Shown here: positions 11,471 to 20,806 of the stretch, one piece after another
Layout: the number at the start of each line of letters is the position of its first letter
Numbering within the stretch: the first letter of the stretch is position 1
NCBI RefSeq assembly: GCF_009617575.1
Contig: NZ_WIXJ01000001.1
Location: 558,001-622,000, forward strand
Reading direction: 5' to 3'
DNA from: Rhodocyclus gracilis
GTDB lineage: Bacteria > Pseudomonadota > Gammaproteobacteria > Burkholderiales > Rhodocyclaceae
DNA: 64,000 nucleotides
Notes under the pieces: model-generated
Databases searched by the model: none
The model's input: the letters and a program-made list of their open reading frames with translations, nothing else
Told to the model about the DNA's origin: nothing
Position numbers and translations under genes: made by a program

Positions 11471-11483
11471 GCGAACCACTCTC
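11465..11483 (+). promoter_or_regulatory. Fur-box-like operator
   Basis: The 19 bp starting at the -10 hexamer match the classic Fur box at 13 of 19 positions by my alignment (ATAATG, then AA, CA, T and TC preserved). The overlap with the -10 box is the usual position for Fur repression of iron uptake genes. Inferred; binding is not proven. Confidence 0.55.
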
Positions 11484-11652
11484 AAAAACAAGCACCCTTC
11501 CGCCGCCCTACGGCACCATAGAAGAGCCCACTTCGCGAGAGTGCCGACGCTCCTTGGCGTCGGATCGCTATCCCGCTTCGCACCACGCACTGCCTGCCAG
11601 CCACCGACGGAACTCCCGAGGAAGCCAGCCCCCGGCATCACTTGGAGTTTCC

Positions 11653-13791
11653 ATGCACTTCCCGACCCCACTGCCGTCGGCACTGCGCCGTCGTCCGCTC
11701 GCCCTCGCCCTGGCCGCGTTCTGCGCCTCTCCGGCCTTTGCCGCCGATCCCGTAACGACCGAGGAACGCGTACTCAGCGCGGTGACCGTCACCGACAGCG
11801 CGGACGCCAGCGACAGCACCGAACGTTCCGGCCTCTACACCACGCGCAAAAGCAGTTCCGCCACCGGGCTCGCCCTCTCGTTGCGCGAAACACCGCAAAC
11901 GGTGTCGGTCGTTTCGCGCAGCCAGATGAACGACTTCCGTCTCGACAGCGTTAACGAGGTGCTCGCCGCCTCGTCCGGCATTACCGTCGAAAAGGTCGAA
12001 ACCGACCGCACCTACTACACGGCGCGCGGCTTTGACATCACCAATTTCCTCGTCGACGGCATCGGCCAGCCCTTTGCCTACGGCAACGTCAATGGCGATA
12101 TCGATACGGCGCTCTATGACCGCATCGAAGCCGTCTACGGCGCGAACGGGCTGACCTCGGCTACCGGCAACCCGTCGGCAACGGTCAATTTCGTCCGCAA
12201 GCGGCCGACGGCGGACTTTGCCGCCTCGGCAGGACTCAGCGCCGGATCCTGGGGCAAAACGCGCGTCGATGCCGAGGTATCGGGCAAACTCATCGACTCC
12301 GGGCGGATTCGCGGACGCTTCGTCTTTGCACGCGAAGACGCCGACTCCTATCTCGACCGTTACTCGCGCGACAAAACGGTTTTTTCCGGCATCGTCGAAG
12401 CCGACCTGAACGAATCGACCGTCCTCACCCTCGGCCACCAGCAGCAGCGCAACAACAACCACAGCCCGCTGTGGGGCGCCCTGCCGATGCTCTACAGCAA
12501 CGGCCATCCGACGCACTACGACAGCTCGACCAGCACTTCCGCCAACTGGGCATACTGGAACTCCCGCAGCGCCAGCACGTTTGTCGAACTCGCCCACGAG
12601 ATCAACGCGGACTGGAGCGCCAAGGCGACGCTGACGCGCAGCCAATACGACAACAACGGCGCCCTGTTCTACGTCTACGGCACCCCGGACGCGAGTACCG
12701 GCCTTGGCCTCGCCGCCTACCCCTCGCTCTACGACATGAAAAACCGCCAGACGCAGGCCGACGTCTCCGCTCAAGGGCGCTTCTCGCTCGGTGGCCGCCA
12801 GCACGAACTCACCTTCGGCGCCAACAGCTCCGAGTCCGTGCTCGACGACGTATCGCACTACGGGCGCGGCATCGGCACGCCGCTACCGCCGCTGCAAAAC
12901 TGGGACGGCAACTACCCGATGCCGTCGTTTGACGCCTCGGTCAACGGCAGCCACTTCGTCTTCCGGCAAAAGAGCGCCTATGCCGCCACCCGTCTTGCGC
13001 TGAACGACGATCTCAAGCTGATCGTCGGCGCCCGCTCGACGCACGCGGAAAGTAACGGCACCTCCTACGGCGTCGCGCGCGAAAGCAGCGCCAGCAAAGT
13101 CACCCCCTACACCGGCCTGCTCTACGACCTCACCGCCAACTTGAGCGTCTACGCGAGCCATACAGCCATCTTCACGCCGCAATACCAGCCCGACGCCTCG
13201 GGCAACCCGCTCCAGCCGGTGGTCGGGCGCAGCCGAGAAATCGGCCTGAAAGGCGAATTCCTCGACAAGAAGCTGAACGCCTCGCTCGCTTTCTTCAAGA
13301 CCGAACAGCACAACATCGCCGAGCAAGCCGGCACGATCGGTCCGCTCACCGTCTATCGCGGCATTGAGGCGAACTCGCAGGGCATCCAGCTCGACGCCTC
13401 GGGACAACTCACCTCGCGCCTGCAAATGAGTTTCGGCTACACGCAACTGGCGATGGACGATGGCGCCGGCCATGACGTGCGGACTTACGTGCCGCGCCGC
13501 CTGTTGCGTACCGCACTGACCTATCGCGTGCCGGGCATCGAAGCGTTGAAAGTGGGCGGCAGTCTCAACTGGCAGAGCGACACCTACCGCAACACGAGCC
13601 TCGGCGAAATCCGGCAAAAGGCCTACGCCGTGCTCAACCTGATGGCGCGTTACGACATCGACAAGAAGTGGAGCGTCAGCGCCAATCTCAACAATGTCAC
13701 CAACGAGAAGTACATCGCCAGCCTCTACTGGGATCAGGCCTACTACGCCGCCCCTCGCAACGCCAGCATCGCGCTGAACTGGCGCTACTAG
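11653..13791 (+). CDS. TonB-dependent siderophore receptor
   Basis: An outer-membrane receptor of 712 aa for ferric siderophores. A signal peptide (residues 1-30, ending SPAFA) precedes a possible TonB-box region (AVTVTD), a plug domain (LRETPQTVSVVSRSQMNDF near 80, IDTALYDRIEAVYGANGL near 150) and a 22-strand-type barrel ending in NWRY with a C-terminal aromatic residue. The sequence resembles the FpvA/FhuE/FoxA class. The ATG at 11653 follows GGAG. It forms an operon with the PepSY gene 6 bp downstream. No tonB or exbBD is in the window. Confidence 0.93.
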   Translation: MHFPTPLPSALRRRPLALALAAFCASPAFAADPVTTEERVLSAVTVTDSADASDSTERSGLYTTRKSSSATGLALSLRETPQTVSVVSRSQMNDFRLDSVNEVLAASSGITVEKVETDRTYYTARGFDITNFLVDGIGQPFAYGNVNGDIDTALYDRIEAVYGANGLTSATGNPSATVNFVRKRPTADFAASAGLSAGSWGKTRVDAEVSGKLIDSGRIRGRFVFAREDADSYLDRYSRDKTVFSGIVEADLNESTVLTLGHQQQRNNNHSPLWGALPMLYSNGHPTHYDSSTSTSANWAYWNSRSASTFVELAHEINADWSAKATLTRSQYDNNGALFYVYGTPDASTGLGLAAYPSLYDMKNRQTQADVSAQGRFSLGGRQHELTFGANSSESVLDDVSHYGRGIGTPLPPLQNWDGNYPMPSFDASVNGSHFVFRQKSAYAATRLALNDDLKLIVGARSTHAESNGTSYGVARESSASKVTPYTGLLYDLTANLSVYASHTAIFTPQYQPDASGNPLQPVVGRSREIGLKGEFLDKKLNASLAFFKTEQHNIAEQAGTIGPLTVYRGIEANSQGIQLDASGQLTSRLQMSFGYTQLAMDDGAGHDVRTYVPRRLLRTALTYRVPGIEALKVGGSLNWQSDTYRNTSLGEIRQKAYAVLNLMARYDIDKKWSVSANLNNVTNEKYIASLYWDQAYYAAPRNASIALNWRY

Positions 13792-13797
13792 CCCGCC

Positions 13798-15027
13798 ATG
13801 CGGCAAGGTCTCGTCGTCCTGCATCGCTATTGCGGTCTCGCCTGCGCGCTATTCCTGACGGTCGCCGGTCTGACCGGCGCCATCATCGCCTGGGATCACG
13901 AAATCGACGCCTGGCTCAACCCGCAGTTTTTCCAAGCGGCGAAGAGCGACGCGACCTTGCCGCCCCTGCTACTGGCGGAACGGCTGGAAGCCGCCGAACC
14001 GCGCCTGCGCGTACGCTACCTGCCCCTTACCCTCGAAGCGGGGGAAGCCCTTCAGCTATTCGTCGAGCCCCGCACGAGTGGCGCAGGAAGCGGGAGCGGC
14101 GCCACTTTTGACTACAACCAGGTCGCCATCGACCCGGCGACCGGCGATGTGCAGGCGCGACGCGAATGGGGCAAGCCCACGCTCGAGCGCGAAAACCTGC
14201 TGCCCTTTCTCTACAAGCTGCATTACAGCCTGCATCTTCCCGACGCCTTCGGGCTGTCACTCGGCACGCTGTTCATGGGCGGCATCGCCATCGTCTGGTG
14301 CTTCGATACGCTACTGGCGCTGTGGATATCCTTTCCCAGCCGACGCAACTGGCGCCAGTCGTTCGCCTTCCGCTGGCGCGCCGGCGGCTATCGCCGGCAG
14401 TTCGATCTGCACCGCTCCGGCGGCGTCTGGCTATTCCCGCTGCTCATCACCCTTGCCGTCACCTCGGTGTCGATGAATCTGCGCGACGAAGTCATGCGCC
14501 CGCTGGTCAGCTGGTTTTCACCGCTGACACCGGCGCCAGCCTCCCTGCGCGTGCCCCCCGCAATCACCGACGAGCCACACCGCGACATCGGCATGCGCGC
14601 CGTCCTCGACATCGCCCGCCGTGAAGCCTTGGCGCGCGGCATCACCGCCCCCGCCGGCGGCATCTATCACGACCAGCAGCAGAACGTGTACGGCGTCGGC
14701 TTCTTCGCCGCCGGCGCCAGCCACGGCGATGGCGGCCTAGGCAATCCCTGGCTGAGCTTCGACGCGGCCAGCGGCCAGTTTCTCGGAGCGGACATTCCCG
14801 GCACAGGCACGCCGGGCGACATTTTCATGCAGGCGATGTTTCCCCTGCACTCAGGCCGAATCGCCGGCGTGCCCGGCCGCGCTCTGATCTCGGCGAGCGG
14901 CCTATTGATCGCCGGCCTGTGCCTGACCGGCCTCGTCATCTGGGCAAAAAAACGGCGCGCCCGCCACCTCTCCGGTCGCGAACGCGCTTCTCTGGTACGC
15001 CCCCTCGGCAAGCCGCGTGGTGTCTAG
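13798..15027 (+). CDS. PepSY-associated transmembrane protein
   Basis: A 409-aa inner-membrane protein of the PepSY_TM family, often encoded next to siderophore receptors and thought to help release or reduce the imported iron complex. Membrane helices are seen near residues 12-33 (GLACALFLTVAGLTGAIIAW), 150-180, 200-222 and 360-385, with PepSY-like periplasmic parts between. Conserved His residues (LHRYCG, LHYSLHLP) could bind heme or metal, as suggested for related proteins. It starts 6 bp after the receptor stop. Confidence 0.87.
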   Translation: MRQGLVVLHRYCGLACALFLTVAGLTGAIIAWDHEIDAWLNPQFFQAAKSDATLPPLLLAERLEAAEPRLRVRYLPLTLEAGEALQLFVEPRTSGAGSGSGATFDYNQVAIDPATGDVQARREWGKPTLERENLLPFLYKLHYSLHLPDAFGLSLGTLFMGGIAIVWCFDTLLALWISFPSRRNWRQSFAFRWRAGGYRRQFDLHRSGGVWLFPLLITLAVTSVSMNLRDEVMRPLVSWFSPLTPAPASLRVPPAITDEPHRDIGMRAVLDIARREALARGITAPAGGIYHDQQQNVYGVGFFAAGASHGDGGLGNPWLSFDAASGQFLGADIPGTGTPGDIFMQAMFPLHSGRIAGVPGRALISASGLLIAGLCLTGLVIWAKKRRARHLSGRERASLVRPLGKPRGV

Positions 15028-15082
15028 CAAGGGAAAGCCACCGCGGCGGCCCCAGCAAATCCGGGCCACCGCCCCGTCGCGC

Positions 15083-16438
15083 TTAGCGCATGCCGGGCAT
15101 CATGCCTTTCATGCTGCGCATCATCTTGCCGATGCCGCCACGCGAAAACTGCTTCATCATCTTGCGCGTCTGCTCAAACTGCGTGAGTAGGCGGTTAACC
15201 TCCTGCACCTGCACACCGGCGCCGGCGGCAATGCGGCGCTTGCGCGAGGCCTTGATGAGATCGGGATGCGCGCGCTCCAGCGGCGTCATCGAATTGATGA
15301 TGCCCTCGATGCGCGCCACCGCCTTGTCCGGCGCACCGGCGGGCATTTGCCCGGCCGCCTTGGCAAACTGCGCCGGCAGCTTGTCGATCATCGCCGTCAA
15401 GCCGCCCATCTGGCGCATCTGCGCCACCTGATCGCGGAAGTCAGAGAGATCGAAGTCCTTGCCGGACTTGAGCTTCTTGGCCAGCTGAACGGCTTTTTCC
15501 TGATCAACGCCCTTCTGCGCCTCTTCGATCAGCGACAGCACGTCGCCCATGCCGAGAATGCGCGACGCCATGCGTTCCGGATGGAAGGGTTCCAGGCCGC
15601 TGAGCTTTTCGCCGACGCCGGCGAACTTGATCGGCCGCCCCGTCACATGCCGCACCGACAGCGCCGCGCCACCGCGCGAATCGCCATCGAGCTTGGTCAG
15701 CACGACGCCGGTCAGCGGCAGCGCCTCGTTGAAGGCACGCGCGGTATTGACCGCGTCCTGACCGAGCATGGCGTCGACGACGAACAGCGTCTCAATCGGT
15801 TTCAGAGCCGCGTGCAGTTCGGCGATCTCGCGCATCATCGCCTCGTCGACGGCCAGACGACCGGCGGTATCGACGAGCAGCACTTCGTAATAGTGACGCT
15901 TGGCCCAGTCGAGCGCAGCACGGGCAATATCGAGCGGCGTGTCGCTGACCGAGGAGGGGAAGAAATCGACGCCCGCCTGCCCGGCGACGGTCTGCAACTG
16001 GGCGATAGCGGCGGGACGATAAACGTCGCACGACACGACCAGCACCTTCTTCTTCTGCGTTTCGCGCAGCAGCTTGGCCAGCTTGCCGACGGTGGTCGTC
16101 TTGCCGGCGCCCTGCAAGCCCGCCATCAGGACAATGGCCGGTGGCTGCGAGGCGAGATTCAAGCCTTCGTGCGCAGCGCCCATCAGGCGCGTCAACTCGG
16201 CGTGCACGACGCCAATCAGCGCCTGTCCCGGTGTCAGGGAACCGACCACCTCCTCGCCAACGGCCTTCTCGCGCACGGCGGCGATGAACTCCTTGACCAC
16301 CGGCAGGGCAACATCCGCCTCCAGCAACGCCAACCGAACTTCGCGCAAAGCGTCGGCAATATTGTCTTCGGTGAGGCGTGCCTCGCCGCGTAGCGTTTTG
16401 ACGACGCGACCGAGACGCTGTGTGAGGTTGTCGAGCAT
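15083..16438 (-). CDS. ffh: Signal recognition particle protein Ffh
   Basis: The SRP54 GTPase (451 aa) that binds 4.5S RNA and hydrophobic signal sequences and delivers ribosomes to FtsY. It starts MLDNLTQRLGRVVKTLRG, followed by the P-loop GLQGAGKTTTVGKLA near 107, DTAGRL and TKLDGDSRGGAA in the G domain. The C-terminal M domain is Met-rich (MMKQFSRGGIGKMMRSMKGM). It diverges from the ypjD-like gene, a typical pairing. Confidence 0.98.
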   Translation of the reverse strand: MLDNLTQRLGRVVKTLRGEARLTEDNIADALREVRLALLEADVALPVVKEFIAAVREKAVGEEVVGSLTPGQALIGVVHAELTRLMGAAHEGLNLASQPPAIVLMAGLQGAGKTTTVGKLAKLLRETQKKKVLVVSCDVYRPAAIAQLQTVAGQAGVDFFPSSVSDTPLDIARAALDWAKRHYYEVLLVDTAGRLAVDEAMMREIAELHAALKPIETLFVVDAMLGQDAVNTARAFNEALPLTGVVLTKLDGDSRGGAALSVRHVTGRPIKFAGVGEKLSGLEPFHPERMASRILGMGDVLSLIEEAQKGVDQEKAVQLAKKLKSGKDFDLSDFRDQVAQMRQMGGLTAMIDKLPAQFAKAAGQMPAGAPDKAVARIEGIINSMTPLERAHPDLIKASRKRRIAAGAGVQVQEVNRLLTQFEQTRKMMKQFSRGGIGKMMRSMKGMMPGMR

Positions 16439-16468
16439 TTGGCTTCCGGCTTGGTGTAAACTTGAGCG

Positions 16469-17308
16469 ATGAGCGACATTCTACTGCAACTTCCGTACCC
16501 CATCGTCGCGGCGCTCCTTTACGCCGTGCTGGGTTATCACTTCTGGAACACGCGCTGGCGGGAAACAGACAAGCCGCTGATCGCCCTCCCCATGCAACCG
16601 TGGGAACGTGGCGCCATCCTGGCGGTACTGCTCGTGCATGGCACCGGCCTCTACGTCGAGGTCTTCGGCACTGGCGGCATGCGTTTCTCCTTCAGCCTCG
16701 CACTCTCGCTGATGCTCTGGCTGGCGGTCCTGATTCACTGGCTGGAGAGCTTCCACGCGCGCATGGACGGTCTGCAACCCATGGTACTGCCGCTCGCCGC
16801 CGTCTGCGCCTTCCTGCCAGCAGTCTTCCCCGAGGTGCGCGAACTGGCGCACGCTCAGGCGCTCGGCTTCAAGCTGCACTTCCTCGCAGCGATGCTGGCG
16901 TACAGCCTCTTCACGCTCTCTGCCCTGCACGCGCTTTTCATCGGTTTTGCCGAACGCAAGCTGCATCGCCGCTCGACGACGCGCGGACTCGGCAGCCTGC
17001 CGCCGATCCTCACCATGGAAGCGATGCTCTTCCACATGATCGGCGTCGGCTTCGTCCTGTTGACGGTCGCCTTGGGCAGCGGCGTGTTCTTCTCCGAAGA
17101 GATTTTCGGCCGTGCGCTCGCCTTCGACCACAAGACGCTGTTCGGCTTCGCCTCCTGGGGCATCTTCGCGGCGCTGCTCGTCGGTCGTACCTTCTACGGC
17201 TGGCGCGGTCGTCTTGCCTTGCGCTGGACGGTCATCGGCTTCGTCATGCTGCTGCTCGCCTACGTCGGCAGCCGCTTTGTCGCCGACGTCATTCTCGGAC
17301 AAAGCTAA
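16469..17308 (+). CDS. ypjD: Cytochrome c assembly (CcsA/YpjD-type) membrane protein
   Basis: An inner-membrane protein of 279 aa with about eight helices. It belongs to the CcsA/CcmF-like family that handles heme during cytochrome c maturation. Family marks are the His in FKLHFLAAMLAYSLF, the stretch ILTMEAMLFHMIGVGFVLLT, and FDHKTLFGFASWGIF, where conserved His residues may bind heme. Its position beside ffh is usual in proteobacteria. Its specific role in this organism is inferred. Confidence 0.85.
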   Translation: MSDILLQLPYPIVAALLYAVLGYHFWNTRWRETDKPLIALPMQPWERGAILAVLLVHGTGLYVEVFGTGGMRFSFSLALSLMLWLAVLIHWLESFHARMDGLQPMVLPLAAVCAFLPAVFPEVRELAHAQALGFKLHFLAAMLAYSLFTLSALHALFIGFAERKLHRRSTTRGLGSLPPILTMEAMLFHMIGVGFVLLTVALGSGVFFSEEIFGRALAFDHKTLFGFASWGIFAALLVGRTFYGWRGRLALRWTVIGFVMLLLAYVGSRFVADVILGQS

Positions 17309-17316
17309 AACCCCCA

Positions 17317-17380
17317 CAGCGTCTGGACTGTGCACGCGGCTTGACAAGCGTCAACGGCCGTCGCGATACTCCAGACGCTG
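17317..17380. repeat. 11-bp inverted repeat flanking a promoter
   Basis: CAGCGTCTGGA at 17317-17327 and TCCAGACGCTG at 17370-17380 are exact reverse complements, 53 bp apart start to start. The promoter-like TTGACA lies between them and the right arm touches the -10 element. It could be a pair of operator half-sites or an RNA hairpin with a long loop. Confidence 0.5.
17341..17370 (+). promoter_or_regulatory. Putative promoter of the CorC/HlyC-like gene
   Basis: A perfect TTGACA at 17341-17346 and GATACT at 17365-17370 with an 18-bp spacer, 60 bp before the GTG start at 17430. It sits inside the 11-bp inverted repeat. Confidence 0.5.
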
Positions 17381-17429
17381 AATTTCCGGCACGTCCACCT
17401 CGACGGCCCGCCCAGGCCCCACGCCCTCC

Positions 17430-18701
17430 GTGCAAGACGAATTTCCGCTGTCGGTACAATTTGCCGCACTTGGCGTCCTGCTGATCCTTTCCGGCTTCTT
17501 CTCGATGTCGGAGACGGCGATGATGGCGGCCAACCGCTATCGTCTGCGCCATCTGGCCCAACAAGGCAATCGCGGTGCCGCGCAAGCCTTGCGACTGCTG
17601 GCCGATCTCGACCGTCTGCTGGGCGTCATCCTGCTTGGCAACAACCTCATCAACGCCGCCTCGGCCACACTCGTCAGCGTCATCACGATCAGCCTGTTCG
17701 GCGATGAAAAATGGGTGCTCGGCTTCAGCACGCTGGCCGTCACCTTCGCCATTCTGGTCGTCTCCGAAATCTCGCCGAAAGTCATCGGGGCCCGCTACGC
17801 CGACCGTCTGGCCATCGTCGTCGGCTACGTCCTGGCACCCATGCTGCGACTGGCCTACCCGGTCGTGTGGTTCGTCAATCTCTTCGTGCGCGCCCTGCTG
17901 GCGATGATGCGCCTGCCGGCGACGACCAACGAAGAAGCCAACCGTCTGACGACCGGCGAACTGCGCACCCTCGTCCTGGAATCGGGAAACCTCATCCCGC
18001 CCAAGCACAAAAGCCTGCTCGTCAATCTGTTTGAGCTTGAAGAGACGACCGTCGAAGACGTCATGACGCCGCGCGCCTCGATCGAAGCGATTGACCTCGA
18101 TGCCCCGTGGGAAGAAGTCACCGCGCGTCTGGCGACGAGCTACCACACCCGTCTGGCGGTCTATCGCGGCGAACCGGACAACATCGTCGGCATCATTCAC
18201 CTGCGCCGCCTGATCGGCCTGATGCACCGTGACGAACTGAACTCACAAACGCTCGCCGAGCACGTGCAAACCCCGTATTTCATCCCGGCCGGCACGCCGG
18301 TCGTTGCGCAGTTGCAGTTTTTCCAGGACAACCGGCGCCGCGCCGGGCTCGTCGTCGACGAATACGGCGAAGTCCTCGGCCTCGTCACCATGGAAGACAT
18401 CGTCGAGGAAATCATTGGCGAATTCACGACAGCGCTGCCCGGTTCGACCGCCTCGCTCGCCTGGGGCGCCGACAACAGCGTGCTGGTCGAAGGCCGCCGC
18501 CCCTTGCGGGAACTCAACCGCAAGCTGGGTCTCGCATTGCCGCTCGACGGCCCGAAAACGCTCAACGGCCTGATCGTCGAGTATTTCCGCGACATACCGG
18601 AAGCCGGCATCGGCCTGAAGATTGCCGGCGTCGCCATTGAAATCGTCCAGACCGAAGACCGCAGCATCCGCGTGGCGCGCATTTTCCGGCCCAAAACCTG
18701 A
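17430..18701 (+). CDS. CNNM/CorC-HlyC family membrane protein
   Basis: A 423-aa inner-membrane protein implicated in magnesium or cobalt transport in this family. An N-terminal DUF21/CNNM transmembrane domain (about 1-190, with GFFSMSETAMMAANRYRL) is followed by a CBS-domain pair (VEDVMTPRASIEAIDLD near 208, then the second CBS ending near 335) and a C-terminal CorC_HlyC domain. GTG start at 17430. The hemolysin name is historical. It is followed by pilD after about 140 bp. Confidence 0.92.
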   Translation: MQDEFPLSVQFAALGVLLILSGFFSMSETAMMAANRYRLRHLAQQGNRGAAQALRLLADLDRLLGVILLGNNLINAASATLVSVITISLFGDEKWVLGFSTLAVTFAILVVSEISPKVIGARYADRLAIVVGYVLAPMLRLAYPVVWFVNLFVRALLAMMRLPATTNEEANRLTTGELRTLVLESGNLIPPKHKSLLVNLFELEETTVEDVMTPRASIEAIDLDAPWEEVTARLATSYHTRLAVYRGEPDNIVGIIHLRRLIGLMHRDELNSQTLAEHVQTPYFIPAGTPVVAQLQFFQDNRRRAGLVVDEYGEVLGLVTMEDIVEEIIGEFTTALPGSTASLAWGADNSVLVEGRRPLRELNRKLGLALPLDGPKTLNGLIVEYFRDIPEAGIGLKIAGVAIEIVQTEDRSIRVARIFRPKT

Positions 18702-18840
18702 GGCCGTGCGCGCCTTTACAAGCCTGCACGGCGCCGGCATGATCGCCCCCCGCGCCTTCAGGCGCGCGCGCCGCCCCTTCCGACTGACCAACATCCCCGC
18801 AGAAACGGCACCGCCGACTCGCCGCTGAGCGGGCACCGAC

Positions 18841-19701
18841 ATGATCACGGAACTCTTCCTCTTCGCCGACCCGACCCTCTTCGCCGCTGCCTGCGCGCTG
18901 CTCGGCCTGCTCGTCGGCAGCTTTCTCAATGTCGTCATCCACCGTCTGCCCCTGATGATGGAAAACGAGTGGCGGCAGCAATGCCACGAACTGAGCGGCG
19001 CCCCCGTGGCCGCCGTGAAACCGTTCAATCTGGCGACACCGCGCTCGCGCTGCCCGCACTGCGGACACACTCTGAGCGCCCGCGAGAACATCCCCATCCT
19101 GAGCTGGCTCGTGCTGCGCGGACGCTGCGCCGCCTGCGCCACGCCCATCCCGCTGCGCTACCCGCTGATCGAAGCAGCGAGCGGCGTCCTGTCGCTGCTG
19201 GCGGCGCTGCATTTCGGCCCAGGCATGCACGCCATGGCCGCCCTGGTGCTGATCTGGGCACTCATCGCGCTGGCCATGATCGACCTCGACACGCAGCTTC
19301 TGCCGGACGCCATCACCCTGCCATTGCTGTGGGCCGGATTGCTGTTCAACCTCAACGACACCTTCGTCTCCCTGCATTCGGCCGTGATCGGCGCGGCGGC
19401 TGGCTATCTGTCGCTGTGGTGCGTGTATTGGGCCTTCCGCCTGGCGACCGGCAAGGAAGGCATGGGCTACGGCGATTTCAAGCTGCTCGCCGCGCTGGGA
19501 GCATGGTTTGGCTGGATGATGCTACCCCTCATCGTTCTACTCTCCTCGGCGGTGGGCGCCGTCGTCGGCATCACGCTGATCCTCTTTGCCCGGCACCGCC
19601 GCGAGACACCGATCCCCTTTGGCCCCTATCTGGCCGCCGCAGGATTGATCGCGCTGTTCGGTGGCACGCAGCTGACACAGCTGTGGCTGACGCTTCTGTA
19701 G
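18841..19701 (+). CDS. pilD: Prepilin peptidase / N-methyltransferase
   Basis: An inner-membrane aspartyl protease of 286 aa that cleaves the leader of type IV prepilins and methylates the new N-terminus. It has the zinc-binding pairs CPHC and CAAC (about residues 72-100) of the methyltransferase domain, and the catalytic aspartates in IDLDTQLLPD near 143 and GYGDFK near 210. It is expected to process the pilins of the Msh locus at 39-57 kb. The usual neighbour coaE is missing; FmdB-like and DUF502 genes follow instead. Confidence 0.95.
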   Translation: MITELFLFADPTLFAAACALLGLLVGSFLNVVIHRLPLMMENEWRQQCHELSGAPVAAVKPFNLATPRSRCPHCGHTLSARENIPILSWLVLRGRCAACATPIPLRYPLIEAASGVLSLLAALHFGPGMHAMAALVLIWALIALAMIDLDTQLLPDAITLPLLWAGLLFNLNDTFVSLHSAVIGAAAGYLSLWCVYWAFRLATGKEGMGYGDFKLLAALGAWFGWMMLPLIVLLSSAVGAVVGITLILFARHRRETPIPFGPYLAAAGLIALFGGTQLTQLWLTLL

Positions 19702-19798
19702 CAAAAAACCACCGCTGCCCTTGTAAAAACACCGTTCCGCCGCCACATGCCTAGGCACTCGCCCGCTGCGGCGGCTCAGACCCACGTTCCCATTCAGG

Positions 19799-19804
19799 TA
19801 TAAT
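19799..19804 (+). promoter_or_regulatory. TATAAT -10 box before the FmdB-like gene
   Basis: A perfect TATAAT lies 22 bp before the FmdB-like ATG, with AGGAGG at 19815-19820 as a perfect ribosome-binding site. No good -35 hexamer is seen at 16-18 bp. Confidence 0.45.
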
Positions 19805-19826
19805 TTTCCCCATTAGGAGGATAACG

Positions 19827-20096
19827 ATGCCGATTTACCCTTATCGCTGCGAATCTTGCGGTTTCGAGAAGGACCATCTGCAAAAACTCAGTGATCCGCA
19901 GATTTCCGTCTGCCCGGAATGCGGCAGCCATTCCTACGCGCGGCAGCTGACCGCCGCTGGCTTCCAGCTCAAAGGCGGCGGCTGGTATGAAACCGACTTC
20001 AAGGGCGGCGGCTCCTCATCCGCCAGCAAGCCCGCCAAAGAAAGCCTGCCGCCCTGCGCCGGCGGAACGGGCGCCTGTGGGTGCGCCAACAACTGA
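19827..20096 (+). CDS. FmdB-family zinc ribbon protein
   Basis: An 89-aa protein with the FmdB/CxxC_CxxC_SSSS zinc ribbon: MPIYPYRCESCGFEKDHLQK gives the first knuckle (Cys8, Cys11) and CPECGS the second (near 32-35). The tail is Gly/Ser-rich and ends with further cysteines (CAGGTGACGCANN). The family is often called a regulatory protein, but its role is not established. It overlaps the DUF502 gene by 1 nt (TGATG). Confidence 0.9.
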   Translation: MPIYPYRCESCGFEKDHLQKLSDPQISVCPECGSHSYARQLTAAGFQLKGGGWYETDFKGGGSSSASKPAKESLPPCAGGTGACGCANN

Positions 20097-20737
20097 TGAA
20101 ACGCTATTTCATTACCGGCCTGTTGATCTGGGTACCTCTGGCCATCACGGCCTGGGTGCTGTCGCTGATCGTCAGCACCATGGACCAGTCACTGCGACTG
20201 TTGCCGGAGTCTGTACATCCGCACTCGCTGGTCGGTTTTGATATTCCGGGTGCCGGCGCCCTGCTGACGCTTGCCGTCATCCTTCTCACCGGGCTTGTCA
20301 CGGCCAATATCGTCGGACAAAAACTGGTGCGCTGGTGGGAGCTCCTGCTGGCACGCATCCCGGTGGTCAATTCGGTCTATAACAGCGTCAAGCAGGTTTC
20401 CGACACGCTGTTTTCATCGAATGGGCAAGCGTTTCGCAAGGCGCTGTTGGTCCAGTACCCGCGTGCCGGTTCGTGGACCATCGCCTTTCTGACGGGGCAC
20501 CCCGGCGGTGATGTCGCCAATCACCTGACCGGGGATTGGGTCAGCGTTTATGTTCCCACCACGCCGAACCCGACCTCCGGCTTCTTCCTGATGATGCCCT
20601 CGGAAGATGTCATCGAACTCGACATGAGCGTCGACGAGGCACTCAAATACATCATTTCGATGGGCGTTGTCGCACCGCCTTCACCGCGTCTGCGCAAGAA
20701 AAACGCCCGTACGGCCATCGCCGATCCTGCGGCCTGA
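20096..20737 (+). CDS. DUF502 membrane protein
   Basis: A 213-aa protein with two N-terminal membrane helices (FITGLLIWVPLAITAWVLSLIV, and GALLTLAVILLTGLVTANIVG) and a soluble C-terminal part (VYVPTTPNPTSGFFLMMPSEDVIELDMSVDEALKYIISMG). These are standard DUF502 motifs. The function is unknown. The ATG at 20096 overlaps the FmdB-like stop, and aspS follows 69 bp downstream, a neighbourhood conserved in betaproteobacteria. Confidence 0.9.
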   Translation: MKRYFITGLLIWVPLAITAWVLSLIVSTMDQSLRLLPESVHPHSLVGFDIPGAGALLTLAVILLTGLVTANIVGQKLVRWWELLLARIPVVNSVYNSVKQVSDTLFSSNGQAFRKALLVQYPRAGSWTIAFLTGHPGGDVANHLTGDWVSVYVPTTPNPTSGFFLMMPSEDVIELDMSVDEALKYIISMGVVAPPSPRLRKKNARTAIADPAA

Positions 20738-20806
20738 TTCCTTCCAGGCCAACTCCTTAACGACTCCGACGCCCGCCAGGGCGTCCAACGCTAGCGCTAT
20801 CACATC

